Both the position numbers and the translations under genes were made by a program. 64,000 nt of DNA, taken from positions 1 to 64,000 of the forward strand of contig JBOHME010000004.1 in NCBI GenBank assembly GCA_050729795.1. Reading direction: 5' to 3'. This stretch comes from AP-15 sp050729795. GTDB lineage: Bacteria > Pseudomonadota > Alphaproteobacteria > ATCC43930 > CGMCC-115725. This document shows, piece after piece, positions 44,148 through 52,577 of the stretch. Position 1 is the stretch's first letter, and every line of letters starts with the position of its first letter. The notes beneath the pieces are model-generated. The model saw only the letters and a program-made list of their open reading frames with translations. It was not told where the DNA came from and did not search any database.

Positions 44148-45035
44148 TTACAGCGGTGGCTCGGCCTGCCCGCGCCGGCGGCAGGCGGCGATCATGGTGT
44201 TGCGCAGCAGGCAGGTGATGGTCATCGGCCCGACCCCACCCGGCACCGGAGTGATTGCGCCGGCGACTGAACGCACCGCCGCGAAATCGACATCCCCGAC
44301 CAGCCGGCGGCTGCCATCCGGTCGCCGCGCCGAACTGATGCCGGCATCGACGACGATGGCGCCGGGCTTGACCCAGTCCGGTGTGACCATCAGCGGGCGG
44401 CCGGTCGCGACCACCAGAATGTCGGCGCGGCGGGCGATCGCGGCGGCATCCTGCGTTTTCGAATGAGCTGACGTGACCGTGCAGTCGGCGGCCAGCAGCA
44501 AGGCCGCCATCGGCTTGCCGACAATGTTCGAGCGGCCGAGCACCACCGCCGTTGCCCCGGCCAGATCGCGCCGCACCGTGCGCAGCAGCATCATGATGCC
44601 CTGCGGAGTGCATGGGACGAGCCCGGGCAGCCCGGTCCACAGCCGCCCGACATTGGTCGGATGAAAACCGTCGACGTCTTTCGCCGGGTCGATCGCGGCG
44701 ATCACGTGGTGCATGTCGATCTGCCGCGGCAATGGCAGCTGCACCAGGATCCCGTCCACCTGGTCATCGTTGTTCAGCCTGTCGATCTCGTCAATCAGCG
44801 CCGCCTCGCTAGTGTCTGCGGGCAGCCGCCGCCCGAGCGAGGCGAGGCCGGCACTACCGCACGCACCCGCCTTGGCACGCACGTAGCTGTCGCTCGCCGG
44901 GTCGTCCCCGACCAGGATCGTGGCGAGGCCGGGGATAAAGCGATGCTGCGCCTGGAGCTCGAGCGCGGCCGTTGCGACGCGCTGGCGTAGCGCGGCGGCG
45001 ATGGCTCTGCCGTCGATTATCTGCGCATCCGCCAC
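44148..45035 (-). CDS. folD: Methylenetetrahydrofolate dehydrogenase/cyclohydrolase
   Basis: 295 residues; it makes 10-formyl-THF from methylene-THF via an NADP-dependent dehydrogenase and a cyclohydrolase step. The catalytic pair is Y51 and K55 in SYVRAKAG. GILVQLPLP, then KDVDGFHP and GRSNIVGKPMAALLL (nucleotide binding), then TPVPGGVGPMTITCLL are the family blocks. It is divergent from the PEP mutase-like gene at 45160. Confidence 0.95.
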   Translation of the reverse strand: MADAQIIDGRAIAAALRQRVATAALELQAQHRFIPGLATILVGDDPASDSYVRAKAGACGSAGLASLGRRLPADTSEAALIDEIDRLNNDDQVDGILVQLPLPRQIDMHHVIAAIDPAKDVDGFHPTNVGRLWTGLPGLVPCTPQGIMMLLRTVRRDLAGATAVVLGRSNIVGKPMAALLLAADCTVTSAHSKTQDAAAIARRADILVVATGRPLMVTPDWVKPGAIVVDAGISSARRPDGSRRLVGDVDFAAVRSVAGAITPVPGGVGPMTITCLLRNTMIAACRRRGQAEPPL

Positions 45036-45159
45036 CCCATGTTCTCCGTGTTGATTGACGGCTGGGAAAATCTATACCGGGCGCGGCCGGCGCCGACAAT
45101 ATCTCGTGCCGCCGATGGCCGGCCGGCCCCGATGCGGGATGTGGCGAGGGAGTAGGCAG

Positions 45160-46032
45160 ATGACGATGCGGCAACGAATGCGGCAGCTGATCGAGCGCGC
45201 CGGCTACACGATGGTGCCAGGCGCCTATGACACGCTGACCGCGCGGCTGGTCGAGCAGGCCGGCTTCGAGGCGGTTTACCTGACCGGCGGAGGTTATTCG
45301 CGGGCCAGCGGCTATCCCGATCTCGGCCTGCTCACCCTGTCGGAGAATGTCCGCTTCATCGGACAGACCGTCGAGGCGGTCGGGGTCCCGGTCATCGCCG
45401 ACGCGGATACCGGTTATGGCAACGCGATCAACGTAATCCGCACGGTGCGCGAATATGAAAAATCCGGGGTCGCCGCGTTCCACCTCGAGGATCAGGTAGC
45501 GCCGAAGAAATGCGGTCACTACGACGGCAAGGAGGTGATCCCGCTCGACGAGATGGTCGGCAAGATCAAGGCTGCTGTCGATACCCGTCGGGATCGCGAT
45601 CTGATCATCATCGCCCGTTCCGACGCGCGAGCGATCGAGGGGCTCGATGCGGCGATCGACCGGGTCAACGCCTATCTCGAAGCGGGTGCCGATGTCGGCT
45701 TTGTCGAGGCGCCGCGGAATTTCGAGGAATTGCGCATTGTCGCCCGCCGCCTTGCCGGGCCGGCACTAGTCAATGTGTTCGAAGGCGGCAAGACACCGAT
45801 GGTGCCGGCGCATGAGCTTGAAACGATCGGCTTTCGCCTCGGCATCTATCCCTCGCAGACCCACCGCGCCGCGATCCGGGCCGCGCAAAAGGTGCTGCGC
45901 GTGCTGCGGGAGGATGGCGACACGACCCGCGTCGAAGCCGAGCTCGCCACATTTCAGGAGCGCGAGGACGCGGTCGGCACCGCAGGCTGGCGCGCGCTCG
46001 AAGAAAAATACCTGGGGCCGACGGCAAAGTGA
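45160..46032 (+). CDS. Isocitrate lyase/PEP mutase superfamily lyase
   Basis: 290 residues. The phosphoenolpyruvate mutase-like TIM barrel shows the substrate loop PGAYDTLTARLVEQAGFEAV, the metal-binding DADTGYGN and the signature KKCGHYDGK, whose Cys is the catalytic-loop residue of 2-methylisocitrate and isocitrate lyases. In overall layout it resembles oxaloacetate decarboxylase or carboxyphosphonate mutase-type members. No methylcitrate cycle genes are nearby, so the substrate is open. The ATG at 45160 follows a gaggga. Confidence 0.85.
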   Translation: MTMRQRMRQLIERAGYTMVPGAYDTLTARLVEQAGFEAVYLTGGGYSRASGYPDLGLLTLSENVRFIGQTVEAVGVPVIADADTGYGNAINVIRTVREYEKSGVAAFHLEDQVAPKKCGHYDGKEVIPLDEMVGKIKAAVDTRRDRDLIIIARSDARAIEGLDAAIDRVNAYLEAGADVGFVEAPRNFEELRIVARRLAGPALVNVFEGGKTPMVPAHELETIGFRLGIYPSQTHRAAIRAAQKVLRVLREDGDTTRVEAELATFQEREDAVGTAGWRALEEKYLGPTAK

Positions 46033-46113
46033 GCCGGCGCGGCGCACCCGGCGCCGATGCCCGAAACATGTGCTAGACTGCGCCGGCTGCAAGTCAGGGA
46101 TGTTCGGTTCGCA

Positions 46114-47127
46114 ATGCAAAGCGAGGTGGCAACCGCCTTCCGGTCACCGCCCGTTCCGGTTCCGCGGGCCGAGGCGCGCGGTGCGGCGCTGGCGATCCGG
46201 CTCAGCGCGGTGATCCTTGCTGCGACGACCGACGAGCCGCGGGTCCTGACCCTGCGGCTCGGCCAGGAGCCGTTCGAGGCGCTGCCGTCGGGTCCGCTGG
46301 AGATCGAGCACCGCACTCTCGAAATCGGGTTGCGCGCCTGGGTCGAGCGCCAAACCAGCCAGAAGCTCGGCTATGTCGAGCAGCTGTATACTTTTGGCGA
46401 TCGCGACCGGACAGAAAGCGAGGAGCCGCGGCCGGGCCGGGCCTTGACCGTCGCCTATCTGGCGCTGGTGCGCGAAGCTCGGACCGAAGGGGCGGCCGAA
46501 GCGGAATGGCACAGCTGGTACCGTCATTTTCCGTGGGAGGACTGGCGCACCGGCAAGCCGGCGGCGCTCTTTCCTCTCGAAGAGCGGCTCGCCCGCTGGG
46601 CCGAGAACGCCGCGGGCGAGGTCGAACGGCGGTTGCGGCTCGAGCGGCTGAGTCTGGCCTTTGCCGCTTCGTGGAACGAGGAGAGGGTGCTCGACCGCTA
46701 CGAGCTGCTCTACGAAGCCGGGCTGATCCCCGAGGCTTGGCGCGGCCGCGGCCGCTCGCCGCCGCCTTCGGACGGCCCGGTGTTCGGCGTGCCGATGGCG
46801 GCGGACCATCGCCGCGTCCTGGCGACCGCGATCGGCCGGCTGCGCGGCAAAATCAAATATCGGCCGGTCGTGTTCGAGCTGATGCCACCCGTCTTCACGC
46901 TGCTGCAATTGCAGCGCACGGTCGAAGCGCTGTCGGGGGTGCGGCTGCACAAGCAAAATTTCCGTCGGCTGGTCGAGCAGCAAGGGCTGGTCGAGGAAAC
47001 CGGCGGCATCAGCGCCGAGACCGGTGGCCGGCCGGCGCGGTTGGTGCGCTTCCGGCGCGAAGTGCTGCTGGAACGGCCTGCGCCGGGGTTGCGGCTGCGT
47101 CCGGGTCGGCGCGCGCCGGGTCTTTGA
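46114..47127 (+). CDS. NUDIX/winged-helix regulator of NAD metabolism (NrtR-type, alphaproteobacterial)
   Basis: 337 residues. The N-terminal part is a NUDIX fold (RLSAVILAATTDEPRVLTLR, then LGYVEQLYTFGDRDR), but the catalytic Nudix box is not recognisable, as in NrtR-type sensors that bind ADP-ribose or NAD-related ligands. The C-terminal winged helix reads IKYRPVVFELMPPVFTLLQL, then LHKQNFRRLVEQQGLVEET, and is typical of this group. It probably represses NAD biosynthesis genes encoded elsewhere; the role is by family only. The ATG at 46114 is chosen as domain start. Confidence 0.75.
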   Translation: MQSEVATAFRSPPVPVPRAEARGAALAIRLSAVILAATTDEPRVLTLRLGQEPFEALPSGPLEIEHRTLEIGLRAWVERQTSQKLGYVEQLYTFGDRDRTESEEPRPGRALTVAYLALVREARTEGAAEAEWHSWYRHFPWEDWRTGKPAALFPLEERLARWAENAAGEVERRLRLERLSLAFAASWNEERVLDRYELLYEAGLIPEAWRGRGRSPPPSDGPVFGVPMAADHRRVLATAIGRLRGKIKYRPVVFELMPPVFTLLQLQRTVEALSGVRLHKQNFRRLVEQQGLVEETGGISAETGGRPARLVRFRREVLLERPAPGLRLRPGRRAPGL

Positions 47128-47228
47128 CGAGCGGCTCGGTGGTCCCTCTGCAAATCCCAAAACTTGCGGGATCGAGCGAGGTGTCGCAGCGGCGCGGTGC
47201 ACCGCAGAGCTGAACGCAGCAATCTCGG

Positions 47229-47273
47229 TCAGGCGCTCTCGGGTCAGGCGCTCTCGGGTCAGGCGCTCTCGGG
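47229..47273. repeat. Threefold 15-bp repeat of the comM stop region
   Basis: tcaggcgctctcggg occurs at 47229, 47244 and 47259, all identical. On the minus strand each unit reads Pro-Glu-Ser-Ala-stop, so the comM 3' end is present three times, of which only the copy at 47259 is used. Confidence 0.95.
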
Positions 47274-48782
47274 CAGGCTTCGCTGCCGGCGATAGCTCAG
47301 CGCCTCGGCCACATGCCTGCGGCCGACGGTCGCCCCGCCATCGAGATCGGCCAGGGTGCGAGCGACGCGCAGCACGCGATGGTAGCCGCGCGCCGACAGG
47401 CGCAACCGTTCGGTGGCCCGGACCAGCAATGTTCGACCGTCGGCGTCGGGTGCAGCAACTTCGTCGAGCACCGTCCCGTCGGCCTCGGCATTGGTGCTGA
47501 TACGGCGTTCCGGCGGCAATTCGGCATAGCGCAAAACCTGCCGGCGGCGCGCTGCCGCGACCCGCTTGGCGACGGCGCCGCTCGTTTCGCCGGGAGCCGG
47601 CAGTGCCAGATCTGCTGGTGAGACCGCGGGCACGTCGATGTGCAGGTCGATCCGGTCCAGCAGCGGTCCGGACAGCCGCCCCTGGTAGTCCTCGGCGCAG
47701 CGCGGCGCCCGGCCACACGCCTCCTCCGCGAAATGGCCGCAGCGGCACGGGTTCATCGCCGCGATTAGTTGGAACCGCGCCGGATAGGTCACGTGGCCAT
47801 TGGCGCGCGCGATGCTGACCCGGCCGGTTTCGAGCGGCTGGCGCAAGGCTTCGAGTGCTGCGCGGTTGAATTCCGGCAATTCGTCGAGAAATAGCACGCC
47901 CTGGTGGGCGAGCGAGATTTCGCCTGGACGGGCGCGGATGCCGCCACCGACCAGGGCCGGCAGCGAGGCCGAATGATGCGGGTCGCGAAACGGTCGCGTG
48001 CGCGACAAACCGGTGCTGCGCAACCCGCCGGCTACCGACTGGATCATGCCGAGTTCGAGCGCTTCCGTCGGTTCGAGCGGCGGCAGCAGACCCGGCAGGC
48101 GGGCTGCCAGCATCGACTTCCCCGATCCCGGTGGTCCGACCATCAACAGATTGTGACCGCCGGCGGCGGCGATCTCGATCGCCCGCTTGGCGGTTTCCTG
48201 GCCCTTGACCTCGGCGAGGTCGAGCCCGGCGCCGGGCGAGACCGCAAGCCGAGGCTCGGGTGGCGGCAGCAGCTGGGTTCCCTTGAAGTGGTTGACGATC
48301 GCCAGCAGCGTCGGCGCGGCGACGATCTCGATTTCGCCGGCCCAGGCGGCCTCACCCCCGCAGACCGCCGGGCAGATCAGACCCGACTCATGGCCGGCGG
48401 CCGAGAGACCCGCGAGCAGCACGCCGGCGACACCGGTCACCGAACCATCGAGCGACAATTCACCAAGGGCGGTGTAGCCATCGAGCTCATCGGCTGGCAG
48501 CACATCCATCGCCACCAGCAGCGCCAGCGCAATCGGCAGATCGAAATGGCTGCCCTCCTTGAGGACGTCGGCGGGCGCGAGATTGACCGTGACGTGCTTT
48601 AGCGGCAAAGCGAGGCCGAGCGAGTTCAGCGCCGAGCGCACCCGCTCGCGCGATTCGGCGACCGCCTTGTCCGGCAGGCCGACCACGGTAAAGGCGGGCA
48701 GACCCGAGGTGATCGTCACCTGGGTCTCGACCTCGAGGACCTCGATCCCGTGGAACGCTACGGTGCGAACCTGGGCGGCCAT
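47259..48782 (-). CDS. comM: ComM/YifB-type AAA+ ATPase (Mg-chelatase-like)
   Basis: 507 residues. The N-terminal ChlI/Lon-like domain (VEVETQ-type start, NLAPADVLKEGSHFDLPIAL) is followed by an AAA+ module with Walker A GPPGSGKSMLAARLPGLLPP and the PFRDPHHSAS loop, Walker B FLDELPEF, and a C-terminal Mg_chelatase_C domain. ComM is a hexameric helicase promoting branch migration during natural transformation and recombination. The stop lies in the third copy of a 15-bp repeat. Confidence 0.93.
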   Translation of the reverse strand: MAAQVRTVAFHGIEVLEVETQVTITSGLPAFTVVGLPDKAVAESRERVRSALNSLGLALPLKHVTVNLAPADVLKEGSHFDLPIALALLVAMDVLPADELDGYTALGELSLDGSVTGVAGVLLAGLSAAGHESGLICPAVCGGEAAWAGEIEIVAAPTLLAIVNHFKGTQLLPPPEPRLAVSPGAGLDLAEVKGQETAKRAIEIAAAGGHNLLMVGPPGSGKSMLAARLPGLLPPLEPTEALELGMIQSVAGGLRSTGLSRTRPFRDPHHSASLPALVGGGIRARPGEISLAHQGVLFLDELPEFNRAALEALRQPLETGRVSIARANGHVTYPARFQLIAAMNPCRCGHFAEEACGRAPRCAEDYQGRLSGPLLDRIDLHIDVPAVSPADLALPAPGETSGAVAKRVAAARRRQVLRYAELPPERRISTNAEADGTVLDEVAAPDADGRTLLVRATERLRLSARGYHRVLRVARTLADLDGGATVGRRHVAEALSYRRQRSLPESA

Positions 48783-48922
48783 GTTCCCAACCTCTTAACT
48801 ATAGGTGGAATGTAGATGGGGCCAGCCCGCGACGCCAGCGCGACGATGGCGCAGACCGTAGCGCAGTTGTGCGACCCGGGCGGCGGGCGTTAACCTGCGC
48901 GCTCTCGCGGGGCCATCCGGCT

Positions 48923-48964
48923 GCGAATTCATCGAATGGAGCCGCGAATTCATTGAATGGAGAC
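48923..48964. repeat. 21-bp tandem duplication upstream of the DoxX gene
   Basis: Two adjacent copies of gcgaattcatcgaatggag with few changes. The second copy provides the aatggaga just before the start codon at 48971, so the duplication doubles a potential ribosome binding region. Confidence 0.8.
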
Positions 48965-48970
48965 GGTGCG

Positions 48971-49378
48971 ATGCCCGATACCGCGCGTTGGCGGCTCGCT
49001 TTGGAGCCGCATCTGCTGAGCCTGCTGCGGCTCGTCGTGGGGCTGCTTTATTTGCAGCACGGGCTCAATAAGCTGTTCGATTTCCCCTCGACGCCGCATC
49101 ACAATGCCTACCACTTGCTCACTCTGGTGCCGGGCTTGGCCGGCCCGTTGGAGACGATTGGCGGTTTTCTGGTGACGATCGGCCTTTATACCCGGATCGC
49201 TGCCTTTATCCTTTCGGGCGAGATGGCGTTCGCTTATTTCATGGCGCACGCGCCGCGCAGCCCGTTTCCGCTGCAGAACGGCGGCGAGCCGGCCGTCCTC
49301 TTTTGCTTCACCTTTCTTTATCTTGTCGTGGCCGGCGCCGGGTTTTGGAGCATCGACCGGCTGCGCGCGCGCCACTGA
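48971..49378 (+). CDS. DoxX family membrane protein
   Basis: 135 residues with four hydrophobic helices. RLVVGLLYLQHGLNKLFDF in helix 1 and PLETIGGFLVTIGLYTRIAA in helices 2-3 are the DoxX landmarks. The family is found in the inner membrane and has been tied to redox and thiosulfate metabolism in a few cases; the function here is unknown. The frame is open to 48869, but homology starts at the ATG at 48971. It converges on the heptose operon. Confidence 0.85.
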   Translation: MPDTARWRLALEPHLLSLLRLVVGLLYLQHGLNKLFDFPSTPHHNAYHLLTLVPGLAGPLETIGGFLVTIGLYTRIAAFILSGEMAFAYFMAHAPRSPFPLQNGGEPAVLFCFTFLYLVVAGAGFWSIDRLRARH

Positions 49379-49431
49379 CCCGGTTTCCTTGTTGGCAAGC
49401 GTCGCTCCCGGGGATTCCTCGCGGACCTCTC

Positions 49432-50664
49432 TCAGCAGCAGGCCGAGGTCGGGGAACGCGACGAGAGAATCTCGGCGACGAACTGGTCGAGATCGCCGCC
49501 CGGGAACAGATGGCTCGCGACCCCGGCGGCGGCGGCGGCGGCGCAATCGGTCTCGCGATCGCCGATCAGAAAGCTCGCCGCCCTTTCGACCGGCCAATGG
49601 CCGAGCAAATCGGTGATCATGCCCGGCGCGGGTTTGCGCCAATCGCTGGTCCGGCGGTATTGGGCAATCGCGGCTTCCGGGTGGAACGGACAATAGCGGA
49701 TGTCGTCGAGATGGGCGCCGGACATGGCGAGCTCCGCGCGCATATGCTGGTGCAGGGCAGAGACATCGGTCTCCGCATAGTGGCCGTGCGCGACTCCGGC
49801 CTGGTTGGTCACGACAAACACAAACCAGCCGGCATCGTTGAGCCGCCTGACCGCGGCCGCGGCACCGTCGATCCAGCGCAGCCGGGCAACCGTCCCGACA
49901 TATCCGTCATCGTGGTTCAGCACCCCGTCGCGATCGAGAAAGACGGCCGGGCGCTGCCGCCGGCGCGGCACCTGATGCTGTGCCAAGGCATAGGATTGGG
50001 GCACCCCGATATCGATGAAATAGCCGTCGAACCGCATCCCTTGCAGCAGCCCCGCCGCGGCAAGAGGCGGAAATATGTCCGCCTCGAGCGAGCAGCATCG
50101 GCCGAGACGCCCGATGAGCGCGCGTCGGCAGACATACACCCCGCCATTGACGAGCCCGGGACCCGGCTGCGATGGGCGTTCGCCAAAGCCGGTGATCCGG
50201 CCCAGCGCGCCGAGCGTGACGACGCCGTAACGCGATGCGTCGGCAAGGCTCCTGATCGCGATCGTTGCGATCGCCGCAGGTTGTGCGACAGCTCCGGCGG
50301 CCAGCGTCAACAAATTGATGTCGAACCAGGAATCGCCGTTGATCAGGAGGAATTGTGGGTCGAGACGATCGCGCGCGTGCCACAGTGCTCCGCCGGTGCC
50401 GGCCCCTTCGGGCTCGACCGTGACCGCGAGGTCGATGCCGAACCGCGCCTTCAGCGGCGAGGCCGCCGCATATTCGGCAATCTGCGCGGCGGCAAAACCG
50501 GCGAGCAGCAGCACCTCTCTGATCCCGTGCCGGCCCAGCTCGAACAACAGCATGTCGAGGAATGGCGCACCGGCGACCGGCAATAGCGGTTTTGGTGTCT
50601 GCGCCGTCAATGCGCCGAGCCGGGTCCCCAGCCCGCCGCATAAGATTGCCGCCTGGCGGATCAA
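49432..50664 (-). CDS. Fusion: heptose-1-phosphate nucleotidyltransferase (HddC-like) with HAD-IIIA phosphatase (GmhB-like)
   Basis: 410 residues. Residues 1 to about 230 are a nucleotidyltransferase (ILCGGLGTRLGALTAQTPKP, LLINGDSW). Residues from about 238 are a HAD-IIIA domain (FLDRDGVLNHDDGYVG, VTNQAG, LIGDRETDCAAAAAAG), like GmhB, which removes the 7-phosphate of heptose bisphosphate. GmhB usually binds zinc through CxH plus a later CxC; here CPFH is present but the CxC is SDW, so the site is half lost. It is the last gene of the heptose operon, 15 bp after gmhA. GDP-heptose is the likely product, by analogy with hdd clusters. Confidence 0.87.
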   Translation of the reverse strand: MIRQAAILCGGLGTRLGALTAQTPKPLLPVAGAPFLDMLLFELGRHGIREVLLLAGFAAAQIAEYAAASPLKARFGIDLAVTVEPEGAGTGGALWHARDRLDPQFLLINGDSWFDINLLTLAAGAVAQPAAIATIAIRSLADASRYGVVTLGALGRITGFGERPSQPGPGLVNGGVYVCRRALIGRLGRCCSLEADIFPPLAAAGLLQGMRFDGYFIDIGVPQSYALAQHQVPRRRQRPAVFLDRDGVLNHDDGYVGTVARLRWIDGAAAAVRRLNDAGWFVFVVTNQAGVAHGHYAETDVSALHQHMRAELAMSGAHLDDIRYCPFHPEAAIAQYRRTSDWRKPAPGMITDLLGHWPVERAASFLIGDRETDCAAAAAAGVASHLFPGGDLDQFVAEILSSRSPTSACC

Positions 50665-50679
50665 GCAGCGCCGCCCAAA

Positions 50680-51261
50680 TCAGCGCGGCAGCGGGAACAG
50701 CGTGGCTTCGACCAAGCCGCAGATGATGTGCCCGGCGGTGATGTGGATCTGCTGGATCAATGTCGTCGAATCCGACGGCGCGTGCAGGCACAGATCGCAC
50801 CGGCCGGCCATCTGTCCGCCGCTGCGGCCGGTCAGGCCGACCACCGCGAGCCCCTTGTCGCGGGCGGCATCGATCGCGCGCAGAATATTGGGCGAGCGTC
50901 CCGAGGTCGAAATCGCCATGAACACGTCATCCGCGGTGCCGAGCCCGAGTATCTGGCGCTCGAACACCCGTTCGTACCCGTAATCGTTGCCGATCGCGGT
51001 CAGCACCGAGGTGTCGGTGGTCAGCGCCAGGGCCGCTGCCGGAGCCCGGTCGTAATTGAGCCGTGACAGGAATTCGCCGGCGATATGCTGGGCGTCACCG
51101 GCGCTGCCGCCGTTGCCAGCGATCAGCAGCTTCTTGCCGTTGCCCAGCGCCTCGGCGATCCGCTCGGCGATCGCGGCAATCGTGTTGGCAAAAGCCGGGT
51201 CGTCGATCGTGGCCTGGATGGCGTCGCGCGATTGGACCAGGTAATTGGTAATCTCGTTCAT
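50680..51261 (-). CDS. gmhA: Phosphoheptose isomerase (sedoheptulose-7-phosphate isomerase)
   Basis: 193 residues with one SIS domain. Motifs LIAGNGGSAGDAQHIAGEFL and MAISTSGRSPNILRAIDAAR are diagnostic, as is the C-terminal QQIHITAGHIICGLVE. It converts sedoheptulose 7-phosphate, a pentose phosphate intermediate, to heptose 7-phosphate, the first step of the heptose pathway. Its ATG overlaps the stop of the kinase gene by 4 bp. Confidence 0.93.
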   Translation of the reverse strand: MNEITNYLVQSRDAIQATIDDPAFANTIAAIAERIAEALGNGKKLLIAGNGGSAGDAQHIAGEFLSRLNYDRAPAAALALTTDTSVLTAIGNDYGYERVFERQILGLGTADDVFMAISTSGRSPNILRAIDAARDKGLAVVGLTGRSGGQMAGRCDLCLHAPSDSTTLIQQIHITAGHIICGLVEATLFPLPR

Positions 51262-52286
51262 CGGGGCACCTGCCATGTCTCGCAACCGCGTTCGACGAAT
51301 TTCACCGGGCCGGCGACCCCGCCGGCGGCGTTGAGCGCTTCGAGCAGGCCTTGCCGGTCTTCGGGATCGACGATGAACATCAGAAAGCCGCCGCCGCCGG
51401 CGCCCGAGATTTTGCCGCCGAGCGCGCCATTGGCAAAGGCGAGCTCGCACAATGCCTCGATACGCTCAGTGGAGATGCCGGCAGCGGTCAATTTTTTGGC
51501 TTGCCAGGAATCGGCGAGGATCCGCGCCATGGCCCGGATATCGCCGGCAAGCAGCGCGTTCTTCATTTCGATCGCGTCGGCCTTGAGCCGGTCGAGTGCC
51601 GCGAGCGCGCGAATGCTGTGATCCATCATCCCGGCGGTCTGCTGCTCGATGACCTCGGCGGCATCGCGCGAGCGCCCCGAAAAACAGATGACCAGCGAGG
51701 ATTCGAATTCGTTACGCGCGGCATCGCAGACCCGCAGCGGATTGACGATGACCCGGTCGCCGGCAAGAAACTCGATAAAGTTGGTGCCGCCGAAGGCCGC
51801 AGCATATTGATCCTGCTTGCCGCCGGCGAGTTCGAGGTCGAGACGCTCGATCTCGAAGGCCAAATGCGCCACGTCGTATTGACCGAGCGGGGCGGCAAAC
51901 AGCGCTCGGAACGCATCGACCAGAGCAACCACCAGCGCCGAGGACGAGCCGAGGCCCGAGCCCAGCGGCGCATCGACCGAGGTGGTGACCGTGGCTGCGA
52001 TCGGCTGCCCGCCATTATGGTCGCGGACCATGCGCTCGTAGACGCCGCGGTGCAGCAGCAGCCGCGCTTCCGGCAGCTCGGGCGCCGCCTCGAAGCTTTC
52101 CTCCCAGCTCAGATCCCTGGCGCGAAACACCACCTTGCCATCGCGGCGCGGGCTGACAAAGGCGTAGGCGAAGCGGTCGATCGTCGTGTTGAGCACGGCA
52201 CCGCCGAATTCGTCGCAATAGGGCGACAGGTCGGTGCCGCCGCCGGCAAGGCCCAGCCGCAATGGGGCGCGCGCCCGAATTATCAT
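51258..52286 (-). CDS. GHMP kinase, D-glycero-D-manno-heptose 7-phosphate kinase (HddA-like)
   Basis: 342 residues. GHMP motif 1 is LRLGLAGGGTDLSPYCDEFG, motif 2 PLGSGLGSSSALVVALV, motif 3 GGKISGAGGGGFLMF. The family includes HddA and related sugar kinases such as fucokinase; the gmhA and hddC-gmhB neighbours decide for heptose. The ATG at 52286 starts the domain; the frame remains open to 52370. It is the first gene of the operon, transcribed away from the glycosyltransferase gene. Confidence 0.88.
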   Translation of the reverse strand: MIIRARAPLRLGLAGGGTDLSPYCDEFGGAVLNTTIDRFAYAFVSPRRDGKVVFRARDLSWEESFEAAPELPEARLLLHRGVYERMVRDHNGGQPIAATVTTSVDAPLGSGLGSSSALVVALVDAFRALFAAPLGQYDVAHLAFEIERLDLELAGGKQDQYAAAFGGTNFIEFLAGDRVIVNPLRVCDAARNEFESSLVICFSGRSRDAAEVIEQQTAGMMDHSIRALAALDRLKADAIEMKNALLAGDIRAMARILADSWQAKKLTAAGISTERIEALCELAFANGALGGKISGAGGGGFLMFIVDPEDRQGLLEALNAAGGVAGPVKFVERGCETWQVPR

Positions 52287-52577
52287 GCGCGAATCCGAGA
52301 TCAAGACCGAGCTCCCCAAATATGTGGCGGTCTGCGAGGCCCTTCGCGGAGAACAGAGCGATAATGCCACTCGTCCGGTAAACTTTAGTAAAGAGCGTAT
52401 GTAAGATATATGGCCATATCAGCAACGTAACATTGGCCGCGGCGGATGTCCAGTTGGGGAGGCGAGGTGCGACCGGGGATGCCTGCCATCCGATCGTCTG
52501 CGGTCCTGCCGCCCTTCGGCGACCCGGCGCCGGCGCCGGGCAGGGGCTGGCAGTTGCCCGGATGGGGCCGCTGAGCG
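52287..52577. promoter_or_regulatory. Divergent control region between hddA-like kinase and glycosyltransferase
   Basis: 291 bp shared by two divergent operons. An AT-rich part around 52380-52430 contains the perfect 12-bp palindrome atatggccatat (52408-52419). On the minus strand TTGCTG is followed after 16 bp by TACATA, a reasonable promoter for the heptose genes. No gene is supported here. Confidence 0.45.
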
